From positions 1,806,133-1,870,132 of the forward strand of contig NZ_CP132913.1 in the NCBI RefSeq assembly GCF_036327475.1: a stretch of DNA of 64,000 nt, written 5' to 3'. The first letter of the stretch is position 1; each line of letters opens with the position of its first letter. Of the stretch, positions 38,245-47,281 are shown piece after piece. Made by a program: the position numbers and the translations under genes. The notes beneath the pieces were generated by a model, which was not told the DNA's origin, did not search any database, and worked only from the letters and a program-made list of their open reading frames with translations. The stretch is from G036327475 sp036327475 (GTDB lineage Bacteria; Pseudomonadota; Gammaproteobacteria; Enterobacterales; Enterobacteriaceae).

Positions 38245-38873
38245 CCTATCAATGTCACTATCCTGACGCCAGGAAAGGGATCTCGGCTTAGCTGGTAGCC
38301 AAGTCCCCCGATTAGTACGGGGTGGTGGAAAACTGGTCCTTATAATCTGCTGTTTTGTTTAGTATTGGTATCGATAAAACCAGGGCTATGAGCCTGTTGC
38401 GCTAGTTTACCGAGTTCAAGCGCGCCTACGATCTCAATCTACACGGAAAATGACGACCTACTCCGCGTTCCAGCTGCGGGTGCGCGGTAACGCAGAAACT
38501 GTTGTGCTGTCGCAAATGGTTGGATGCATTTTCACCAAGATGCGGCTACCTGTACCTGCTTGGGGTACCGGTGGTAATGCTCGGCGAGATGATCACCGAA
38601 GGCAGCTGCGCGGTGCTGGATTTCTTTTTGGTACTGTGCGCAATCGGTCAACATTATCCGGGCTTTGAAGCCGACATTCACAACACTGAACTGACCGATG
38701 ATGGCCGCTTTGGGTACGGGTCCTGAAATAAAGCGCTACCAGGCGGACGGCATGGGCGTACCTGAAGCGCGGAAATTGCTACAAAGGTAAGGTAGGGACG
38801 CCTGACGTAGGCACAACAGCGGCGGTCGAGTTGCCGCCGGCTGGACACAGAATGTAGACGAGGATCTTGAAAC

Positions 38874-39263
38874 GTGATTAATTTACAACGGATGCACGAT
38901 ATTGCCATCATCGACAGCGATTATGCACGCAGTAAACATTTTTGCTGCCATGTGCTGGGCTTTATGCTTATCTGCGAACATTACCGCGCCGCACGGGACT
39001 CTTGGAAAGAGGATCTGGTGCTGCGAGGGGATTATCTGATTGAGCTGTTCTCCTTTCTCAGCGCGCTAAGGCGGCTCAGCCGACCGGAAGCCCAGGGGTT
39101 GTGTCATTTAGTCTTCAGCGTCGCCGACATCTACAGGGCGATTTCCAGCTTAGAGGCTGACGGCGTGGCCTTCGAGCCGCTGCGGGTTGATGTGCTCATC
39201 AGCAAGGAATTCACTTTTTTTACCGCCCCAGATCGGTTACCGCTGGAGCTGTATGAAGCCTAA
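38874..39263 (+). CDS. yaeR: VOC-family glyoxalase-like protein YaeR
   Basis: 129 residues, the E. coli length, from GTG 38874. The family is a single beta-alpha-beta-beta-beta metalloenzyme fold; the substrate is unknown. Readable blocks are MHDIAIIDSDYARSKHFCC, YRAARDSWKEDLVLRGDYLI, LFSFLSA, HLVFSVADIYRAISSLEADG, FTFFTAPDRLPLELYEA. In relatives the first metal ligand is the second His of HHIAI; here it is Asp (MHDIAI). PFPPE-type sequence before SRPEA is replaced by LSALRRL. The frame is open, but it may be a gene on the way to loss that is protected because its end overlaps tilS by 11 bases. Confidence 0.75.
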   Translation: MINLQRMHDIAIIDSDYARSKHFCCHVLGFMLICEHYRAARDSWKEDLVLRGDYLIELFSFLSALRRLSRPEAQGLCHLVFSVADIYRAISSLEADGVAFEPLRVDVLISKEFTFFTAPDRLPLELYEA

Positions 39264-40836
39264 TACCGTTTGGCAGGTGCGGGCGTTGCGTCGTCGTATC
39301 GCAGTCCGTGTTGCGCCTTATCGCGCGCTGCTGCTAGCATTCAGCGGTGGGCTCGATTCGACGGTATTACTGGATGCCCTCACCGCGCTGCGTGACGGTG
39401 ATGACGCTCTGGATGGCGCAGATGCGCCAGGGCTACGAGCGGTTCATGTTCATCATGGATTAAGCCGCCACGCCGATCGTTGGGCCGCCCATTGCGCGAA
39501 TGAATGCCGCAGGCGCGACGTCGTGCTTAGCACGGCGCATGTGGTGCTCGACGGGACACCAGAGGGCCTGGAGGCGGCTGCGCGCAGCGCCCGTTATCAG
39601 GCACTAGCGGCGATACTGTGGGACAACGAAGTGTTGCTTACCGCCCAACATCAAGACGATCAGGCGGAAACGCTGCTACTGGCGCTTAAACGTGGTAGTG
39701 GTCCGACAGGCCTGGCGGCGATGGCGGCGGATGCACCATTTCACGGCCGCCGCCTGGTGCGGCCCCTGTTGGAGTGCGGCCGGGCGGAGCTGGAAGCGTA
39801 CGCCCGTGCACGCGGGCTCCGCTGGATTAAGGATGACAGCAATAACGACCTGCGGTTTGATCGCAATTTTCTGCGCCTGCGGATCCTGCCATTACTGCGG
39901 CAGCGCTGGCCGCAATTTGCCGCCGCCGTGGCGCGCAGCGCGCAGTTTTGCGCCAAGCAGGAGCGGCTCTTGGATGAACTGCTTGAGGAGACGCTAGAGA
40001 CGCTTACTCTGCCAGACGGGTCGCTGCGTTTGACGGCACTAACGGCGATGAGCGATATCCGGCGCGCAGCCGTTTTACGGCGCTGGTTGGCCAGCCGCGG
40101 CGTGAGAATGCCATCACACCAGCAATTGGATCGTCTGTGGCACGAAGTGGCGCTCAGCCGGCGCGATGCGGTTGCACAAATACAGCTTGGCGACTGGCAG
40201 GTACGACGCTTTCGCAACTGTCTGTATGTGCTGCCGCAATTGCCGGCTCTTCCCGATGGCGTGACGATAGTGCCCTGGCCGCCGCAAAGCGAGAAGCTTA
40301 TGTTGCCCGCAGGGCTGGGAATCCTCCATCGATACCCGGAGAGCTTGAACAGCGTAGCACAGAGCATCGCTAACGCGCCACCGATGCCTAACAACGTCCC
40401 ACGGGGGCGGATGGATGTCATGGATGTCGATGCCGTAATCGTCGCCGCAGGAGGGATTGTCGTCAACACTGACGGTGTCGCCAGTGCGGCGCTATCCGAG
40501 GCTGTGGTGCGCGCACCGCGGTCCTACGAACGGGTGTCGGTACGCTTTGGTCCTGTGCGCGGTCTGCTGTATATCACCGGGCGCCGGCGCGGGCGAACAT
40601 TGAAAAAAATCTGGCAAGAACTGGCTATTCCTCCGTGGCGACGCAGTAGCACGCCGATGCTGTTTTATAATGAACAGCTTATCGCGGCGCTGGGGGTATT
40701 TGTCACCTGGGAGGGCACGGCGCGGGAATCGGAGGGGCGATGGCATCTGTTTTGGCGGGCGGACAGCACTGAGGTAAAATCTGTCGTGCCAGAAGACGGT
40801 GGCCAGGACGGCGTGGGTGGTGGCAAACGAGGATAG
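39253..40836 (+). CDS. tilS: tRNA(Ile)-lysidine synthetase
   Basis: TilS converts C34 of the CAU-anticodon tRNA-Ile to lysidine so that it reads AUA; it is essential. The PP-loop AFSGGLDSTVLL is near residue 35, followed by HVHHGLS, LTAQHQDDQAETLLLALKRGSG, IKDDSNND, and the C-terminal GRRRGRTLKKIWQELAIPPW. From ATG 39253 it is 527 residues, against 432 in E. coli. The extra length is an N-terminal addition of about 11, a C-terminal tail of about 20, and an insertion of about 50 residues at roughly 356-426, between LPAGLG and VSVRF. The insertion is in a linker between domains and keeps the frame. Confidence 0.93.
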   Translation: MKPNTVWQVRALRRRIAVRVAPYRALLLAFSGGLDSTVLLDALTALRDGDDALDGADAPGLRAVHVHHGLSRHADRWAAHCANECRRRDVVLSTAHVVLDGTPEGLEAAARSARYQALAAILWDNEVLLTAQHQDDQAETLLLALKRGSGPTGLAAMAADAPFHGRRLVRPLLECGRAELEAYARARGLRWIKDDSNNDLRFDRNFLRLRILPLLRQRWPQFAAAVARSAQFCAKQERLLDELLEETLETLTLPDGSLRLTALTAMSDIRRAAVLRRWLASRGVRMPSHQQLDRLWHEVALSRRDAVAQIQLGDWQVRRFRNCLYVLPQLPALPDGVTIVPWPPQSEKLMLPAGLGILHRYPESLNSVAQSIANAPPMPNNVPRGRMDVMDVDAVIVAAGGIVVNTDGVASAALSEAVVRAPRSYERVSVRFGPVRGLLYITGRRRGRTLKKIWQELAIPPWRRSSTPMLFYNEQLIAALGVFVTWEGTARESEGRWHLFWRADSTEVKSVVPEDGGQDGVGGGKRG

Positions 40837-40892
40837 CAAAAGCGATTAACGGTAAGCGGGCAGCCGTAGCGTCCCGCTCAAGTGAGGTGGAA

Positions 40893-41153
40893 TTATTCTG
40901 CGCTGACCACTACGGTGCCCAACTCGGGATGTGTGAAGCTGGCAATGTGATCCAACCGGATGTCCTGGCTAACGCTCCCCTGTTCAATGACCAGATATTC
41001 AACACGCCTCCTCGACAACATTTCGCGTGCCATGCCAGTCACTGTTTCCCCATTACGGAGCGTAAGGTTCAATACCCAATGGTGCGTACAGGCGAGATCA
41101 AGATTATCGTAATCATCACAGTTAATGGGCTGATATTCTTCATTCATAATCAT
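40893..41153 (-). CDS. rof: Rho-binding antiterminator Rof
   Basis: Rof (YaeO) binds the Rho N-terminal domain and inhibits Rho-dependent termination. It is 86 residues when started at 41153 (E. coli 84); AGGTG is seven bases upstream of this ATG, and an internal ATG at 41147 is the alternative. YQPINCDDYDNLDLACTHHW and FTHPELGTVVVSAE are nearly identical to E. coli. The small upstream gene yaeP of E. coli is not seen. It is convergent with tilS. Confidence 0.92.
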   Translation of the reverse strand: MIMNEEYQPINCDDYDNLDLACTHHWVLNLTLRNGETVTGMAREMLSRRRVEYLVIEQGSVSQDIRLDHIASFTHPELGTVVVSAE

Positions 41154-41289
41154 AAGCGATCACCTACATTTATTGGACGGTAAATGTCGCCTGTCCCCTG
41201 AGGAAGGATACACAGCCATTCACCGGTAATCCCGCACATCAATCAACAGTTATCACTTAAGCGACTATAGCACAGCCCCCCTTTTTTCC

Positions 41290-41735
41290 TGGAAGAAAAG
41301 GTGGCGGAAGATCTGAAAACCGGCGCTGCTGGCATGGCTTGGGCATGTTGACGATCGTCTTGAATTTACTTGCGGCTTAGCGCGGAAGATGAGCTCGCGC
41401 TGATGAGCTCGCGCTGTGGTTGCGAAATAACCACTGAGAAGTGCAATGGTGGATCAAGCCGGGCTTACCGGATGATACGCAAAGCGAGTTATCAGGCTCG
41501 CTCCAGGTAGTGCTGTACACCTATAATGTGCGTGCCGCTTGGGTTTGGTGGCAGCAAAACCAACCGCTTTGCCCACGCATGGGAATTTGTCGGTACGCTT
41601 TATCGACGACGGGCAGTTAAACGTGCGGGCGAATCTGGCGCAGCGTAATATGGTGCTACAGGCGACGCTGTGGAGGGGTTAATCTGGTTGTGAAATGCCG
41701 ACAGTCAGCTAGAAGTAAGTGCGCCTATCAAGCCA
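41290..41735 (+). pseudogene. yaeQ: YaeQ family protein, pseudogene
   Basis: YaeQ is a PD-(D/E)XK-like protein of 181 residues with unclear function. Fragments ALLAWLGHVDDRLEFTCGL, EDELALWLRNNH, IKPGLPDDTQ, VVLYTYNVRAAWVWWQQNQ and LQATLWRGLIWL-NADSQLEV match in shifting frames. The N-terminal third is missing. A 14-bp tandem duplication is inside. Confidence 0.82.
41388..41415. repeat. 14-bp exact tandem duplication in yaeQ
   Basis: GATGAGCTCGCGCT is present twice in a row (41388-41401, 41402-41415) within the codons for EDELALWL. 14 is not a multiple of three. Confidence 0.96.
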
Positions 41736-41860
41736 GTCAGAATGGTCCGGAAAATACGCCATTCTTCTCCACGCGACAAATGAATCAAACTTTGATTGAG
41801 TTTGAGTGTAATAAGATCATCAACCACCTTCTCGCTAACCAAAAGCTAAATGAGAACCGG

Positions 41861-42450
41861 GTGAAAAGATTGATATTATTGATTGTCATTACGCTCAGCG
41901 GCAGCGTGTTGCCCGTCTGCCACATTGCGCCGCCGGCGGATAGGGCCTTTAGTCCAATGCAGCAGTATTATCGCCGGGCGAGAACCGCGAGGCCATTCAT
42001 TAAACCTCACTTTCCTAGCAGAAATAGCACCTTCGTCATGCGACAGCACTTTACCATCGGCACGCACTTAGGCTGCATGCAGTCAAGCGTAGGGCGATGC
42101 CGGTAAAAGTGCTTTTCTACCGTCAAGCAATTCGCTGGAAATGTTAGATGCGTGATGATCTCTTCCGCCGGCTGCCGTTTTTCTACTTCTACCTCCGCTC
42201 GAGTAATGACTTGACGCGGCGCCTGCGCACGGGCGAACTGCGATAATCGCACACTTTAAAGACGCTGACCTGCGAAGGTACTCGCGGTGCGGCTGACTGC
42301 CGTCATCTGTCTGCGGCATGCCAGTGAACATCGCCCGGCAAATGACAGCGCTACAATCCCCGTCCGGATATCCAGACGGTCCCAACCCAAAGACCCTTCA
42401 GTGGTAACTGCTACGTTGACTTTCCGTGCGGCAGGGGTATGCGTTATCAT
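41861..42450 (+). pseudogene. nlpE: Copper/envelope stress lipoprotein NlpE, pseudogene
   Basis: NlpE is an outer-membrane lipoprotein that activates Cpx on surface contact and redox or copper stress. A GTG at 41861 gives KRLILLIVITLSGSVLPVCH, a lipoprotein signal whose lipobox is degraded (PVC), then FSPMQQYYR where relatives read LxPMPQSWRGVLPCADC. Later pieces are FLAEDGTFVMRQHF-like, DAGKVLFYR, SNSLEMLDA, and a C-terminal CRHLSA...PVLLSVEGHF-like part, all in shifting frames. The CADC motif is gone. Position between yaeQ and proS fits. arfB, expected just before, is absent. Confidence 0.78.
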
Positions 42451-43730
42451 TTATAGGGCAGTTGTTTTTCCTTGTATATTTCTATTGTTCTTCAAGGAGT
42501 TAAGTTATTTACCCTTAAGCATGTGTTATCTTCATATCCTCAAGCCTCTAAATCAATAAGTGTTAATGAAAGTGTAATTATTAACTTAACGTTGGTTTTT
42601 GTGCAACAATGAGTTTAACAACGTTATTGTGTGTTTATTCCGTGAGGATAATATTTTTCTAGCTGGTCTATTTATAGACCGATGGGACGGTGCGTCCTTG
42701 AAATTATATTTCAACGGTCAAGGAGGATTGATAGCATGTTGCTTATTTTCGAAGGTGTTGATAAACGAACGCCGTTCATTACCCGCGGCCCGCAATAGGC
42801 CGGGTAAACAATAGCGGACTTGGCCATTCTATCATCGCCTGGGAAATAGTACTTAAGCGTCGACGCGATTTCTGCGGGGTAAGCTACCCTGGCGCGGTTA
42901 ACGTCGCTAGAAGCCGGCTTCCGCTGCCTTATTTTTGTCCCCAGCGCGAGTGGACTGTGGCTACCGGATCTCCGTCGCCACGGCTGCGAAAGGGTGTCGA
43001 CGCATGACGTTATTCGGAAGGCCGCCGGCGTTGTTACCTGTATACACCGCGACGCAGATGCTTGCTCAGCCCCGCGGGTTCCGACCCTCGGTCCGCAGGC
43101 TGCGCGAGCCATCCATCACAGCAGAGCAGAGCAGGGTGCAGTCGGGGTGAAGGCTCCATTGCAAGGCAACCTCCTGGCGGCGCTGGTAAAGAGACATAAC
43201 CCCTGGCGCGGCGCCGGCGCGCCACCGATGTTGTATGGCGCCCGCGTGTGCGTTGCGTCCTGAATATCAGAATTACTGGCGGCAGCTTAACATTAGAAAC
43301 GTCAATTTGCGGCATTCAAGACGTACTGACGTCGTCAAAAGCCGACGTAACCTTGCTGGCATACGTTGAAGAACAGCGGCGAGCACACACGTTGTAAAAC
43401 AGCACGCAATGCTGGCTATTCCACCCAGGAAGCGTTCATCGACAAGCTTGACCTCATCGCAGCCCTTAGCGTGACGTTCATGATTGAGACGGCACCTGGC
43501 GAATTTTTGCAATCCAAGATCGCTAGGATTTTACCCTACGGGACGTCATGACAGGCGATGCGCTATGCGTTTGGGCGAAAGCTGGTCGCCGCTGATCGCG
43601 TACTCCGCGTATCCAGACACTGCTTTTGACCGATAATCACAGTGTGATGAAACCGGAATTTTTTAGCATGGCCAAATAAAGAAGCTTTTCAAGCTGCATC
43701 AGGCATTGCAAACGCAGTTACATGAAGTGA
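42451..43730. other. Unassigned decayed region, part 1
   Basis: AT-rich from 42451 to about 42700, then GC-rich. No intact gene. On the plus strand short protein-like runs in different frames follow each other: LTIADLAILSS, YLSVDAISAG, FRCLIFVPSASGLWLPDLRRHG (42900-42980), ITGGSLTLETSICGIQDVLT and ADVTLLAYVEEQRRAHTL (43270-43390). I read this as one or more broken genes but recognise no family. Confidence 0.4.
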
Positions 43731-45130
43731 CCAACGATAGTGAGATTGAAATGCCTATCTTATCATAGCGAAAAACCGGTTGGCCTGTGCATTACCGCCG
43801 CTACTGGAGGAGAAAGAGCAAAACGCGGTGGCAACGATAGACAGAAGATGGATGGACAGCGAGATAACGGAGCAACTGATAACACTACATCAGAGGAGAG
43901 CGCTTCTGCGTGCCAGGCAATGGTTGCGCTAATTGGATCCGTTGGCGACATGCTAATTTCGCTATTCAATGGCAGAATCTATCCATGGGCCCTTTCTGAC
44001 ACAATCGGTGGCGTTGTGTTCATTTATTCATGGCCATCTATCGCTGCGTCAAAAGTTAAAGTGGTTAGCATGTCGCTCGCCGCGGTGGCGGATCTACAAA
44101 CGTATCAGGTTCTGCCACCACTCCCCTTTAGCGAAAGCCGCGATATTTAGCGGACGTTAATGTGCGCAAATGCAGCGCCATGGACATGATCAGCAATCGC
44201 ACCCGACACTGGCTGATCAGCGCTATATCGCCCAGCATGTTCGGTGCCATCAGTTTCGGCTTGTATGTACATATCACGCTTACGGCCGATGACGTATCGC
44301 TGAAAAACGCGCCTAGACGAACGTGCCAATGGAACTGATTTTACCGCACTAGGGTCGGGCGGCGGATGGCTATCAAGCGATGCGCGCGTTGGGCAGCCAC
44401 GGCATCGACGCGAGCGGCTGGGCGATTATCCTCGTTGACAGTTCGATTTAAAGAGGGTTGTGCTAGTTTACGCCCAACAGCGCCGAGGTCATGTTGCATT
44501 AGTATCAGTCTTTACGCTTACTTGGCAACATTCGCCGTTTTTTCGCGAGCCGGCGGTCATTTCCGGGCCTAAGACTTTGAAAATGGTGCCGCGCGACTAC
44601 TAACTGGCCGTATTCGACCATGCCGGCGAACTGGCAAAAATCATGCTCATCAGCCTCAGCGACGGCCTGTTTGGCAGACATCAAATAGCGCCGATTAACA
44701 GCAAGCGTGCTGCAAGATGTCCCTGGAACGGTAACGCTGGACGAGCTTACCTTCGTTGGCGATAACCTGTTGCTTGCCGATGGGCGACGGGCGCAACTGG
44801 TGATAGAAGATTATCCGGCGGTTCCCGTCATCAAATCAAATGCAGACGGCATTGATCTACGGACGGGCCACTGTCGACAACATTCTGACGCTATTGTTTG
44901 CAGTTAGCGTGCCGGGTAGAACAAAGCGAGCGGCTGGCCGCGGCCCAAGCATTTCGCTAATGCTAATGCCTTCGAGTCTATCAAAGGTCTACGCGGAGAT
45001 GGAGGGCATCTAGTATATATTGGACACGGCAATGGAAAGTGGCTTTTCTTAATATACGCCGATTCGCTACAAAACGTTTACAAACGTTGGCGCTATCGGT
45101 GCGAGGCGCGGGACGAGGTCAAAGAGACTT
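43731..45130 (+). pseudogene. Unidentified decayed gene(s)
   Basis: Plus-strand runs that look like former coding sequence, in changing frames: KEKLFKLHQALQTQLHEVTND (starting just before), IIAKNRLACALPPLLEEKEQ, then IDRRWMDSEITEQLITLHQ, a possible membrane anchor RTRHWLISAISPSMFGAISF near 44190, AMRALGSHGIDASGWAIILVD (44380-44440), LAVFDHAGELAKIMLISLSD (44610-44670), and VTLDELTFVGDNLLLADGRR (44735-44800). I cannot assign any of these to a family. A membrane-anchored protein is possible from the segment near 44190. Confidence 0.45.
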
Positions 45131-47281
45131 GGTTAATAAACTGCATGGAGTCAGCGCGATTTAATGACATCGATGGCAAAATATGCTGGCTTACCGTCAG
45201 CGTCTTCTCTGCTAGTGCTGCAAAACGGTTAAATCACATTATCCATAATTTAATGATAGATAATCACATCTGTAAGGTCAAATTATTATTTTATGCTCTA
45301 TATTTTCAGGAACAACTGGAATCCATCAACGCTTTATGTGTATCAACACCATATGCTACGCAAGATGATGAGTTCTGCCATCTCGATACACAGCTACAGC
45401 AATATGCTAAGCATGGAGTCTGGCAGATTGATATTTCATGCACGAGGATTCGCCCTTGGATGGTCATTTTCACCCATGAATAATATGAAGATCGCCGTCC
45501 ACTTTGGTGAAGAAAACGAATATTATTGATGCAGCAGTTAGGAGAACTACCCATGCAGTGCGAAATGTAGCTTCCATATCGTGAAACACACGCTTGCTTT
45601 GATGCCACCGGCGAGTTCATTTCTACAGGCGGTAAAAGAATTGCACTGTTCAGCATTGCCGCAAAACGCCTGTGAGCATGCGCTAAATATATCAGTCCAT
45701 GCAAACCGGCTATCGCTCCAGCAATGCGCCGCAGTGCAGGAAACCCTGGCGCACCTCGACAGCGGTCTGCTGTCACAGCATAAACTTGAAGATATCATGC
45801 TGAATATTCAGCCCGTGGCCAATAGTGTAGCGATGAGGGATCTCCCATATGTTATTTAAGCTTGGGCGACAATCATTTTGTCTGCTGAAACAATCATCTA
45901 TTTGATAATAAGTTGGGTGAGAGGGATACTATCATTCAGGATACTATCATTAGCGCTCAGCAATTAGGGTTGTTCAATAAAGGTTTTTGTAGCAACAGGA
46001 TCTGTCCTATTGGGTTTTGAACGGGGCGGTTAACGTCGAAAAGTATTGCCTTCACCCATAATACCAGCGCGCCGGGCGCAAGGTGGTGTTGGAGATAAAT
46101 GAATTACATAATCACGGCATCACAAATTTCAGTGACGGGGTAGCGCGCTTTGGAATTTTCGCCGCAGAAGACATTCGGCGCAAGACATCTATAGGGAAGC
46201 GTCGTTTGGTATTTGCGGTTGCATAATTTATTGGAGCACCTATACCTGCGGTGGCATCACTTAGTCAACGTCCGCCGACCCCATTCAGTTCTACTCTATA
46301 TGTCGTTTATTTTGTCGAGACAAATATTCTCGGGCTGCTGAAAGGCATGATTGACAGTGAATCTTTCCTTGAACACTATCCAGGTTTTACGACGCCCAAG
46401 CTTATTAAAGAGGCTGTAACGCAGCTCGACGTGATACTTATTTTACGGTGAGCGGAAAATGCAGTGCGCGCTGCAACAATTTCTGGTAGAGAGCGACTAC
46501 TTTCGGTTGCGCTATGCCGATCCACACCTCCCCTCTCAACCGTCTTCGCCACACGAAATAGGTCATACAACGCTCGATGAGAGCAATAATATTGCACTAG
46601 CTCCTTTGGAGGTGTATCGCGAACTACCCCTACTGAGCCAAATTTATCTCAGTTTTCGCGCGAGCGGCGAGGAGCGCCGTTACTGGAACGCACCGTTAAT
46701 ATTGCCGCGCAGGAGGCAGACAACCGGCGGTGACCGAGCAAAGTAGCACAAGCGCCAAAACTTGGCCTGGGGTTCCCGTTCAAGCCGGCAAGTTGGACGG
46801 TACGCGCATCATCCATCCTCGGCGAAAAGAGAATCTTATCTATATTTATGCTAATGCGACCTACAATTTTACTTGCCATTCCCAACCGTCGCCAAACATG
46901 GGAGTAAAATCTATCAGGCGTTCCTTGATTTCTTTGTGGTTGCAAACGGATGCGCCGGCCACATTGCTGCCTCAATGGAGAAACGCCCTTTTGACTGTGC
47001 CGCTAGTGATTATCCAGATACTGGAAAATGACACGCGGATGATCATACGGGAAATTGGCCCGCTACATTGCCCAGGAAATAAAACGACTATGCTGCGTGC
47101 CTCAAAGTCGGTGAAAACAGGGGAAGTGATACAGCCGGTCAACTAAGCTGATGAAAATCCGATCTATGCTGGCCCGGACTGTCTGAAACTTAACCGATTA
47201 GCGGCGAGTGTAGTGTAGTATTGATGGATGATGAGACGTGCTCGCCAGGCTTCGCACGAATGAGGTGCGTAGTGTCTTGTT
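45131..47281. other. Unassigned decayed region, part 2
   Basis: AT-rich between about 45140 and 45560 and again near 45900-46000. Short open frames occur (45145-45483, 45581-45859, 46459-46746, 46730-47146) but none has family similarity that I recognise, and start signals are poor. In one frame LERTVNIAAQEADNRR bridges 46660-46735, which suggests that the last two open frames are pieces of one former gene. E. coli has only yaeF between nlpE and proS; nothing here resembles it. Confidence 0.4.
45924..45951. repeat. 13-bp direct repeat with 15-bp period
   Basis: GGATACTATCATT occurs at 45924-45936 and 45939-45951. It is probably a slightly diverged 15-bp tandem duplication. Confidence 0.9.

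Larger units (their letters stand above)
37362..38731 (+). pseudogene. ldcC: Constitutive lysine decarboxylase, pseudogene with internal deletion
   Basis: LdcC is a PLP-dependent decarboxylase of 713 residues that turns lysine into cadaverine. A GTG start at 37362 after AAGGATGT reads NKHYCNTLAG, then PLYAFISTRSVLDVSVNAMRM. After a segment like ELGSLLEHIDSTWKEEYIARIF the sequence jumps to YIKQTLAPSIYFDSTWVLYT, so about 90 residues of the PLP domain are deleted. SGERTHDKIIFETQSTHKLLAAFSQ (with the PLP lysine) and later parts (LDPINVTILTPG, EKTGPYNLL-like, LDFFLVLCAIGQHYPGFEADIH) follow in changing frames to the stop at 38729-38731. Three short tandem duplications lie inside it. Confidence 0.92.

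Noticed and set aside
39741..40469. Long open frame antisense to tilS (242 codons)
   Set aside because: A GC-bias shadow of tilS; low-complexity Arg/Ser-rich product without family features.
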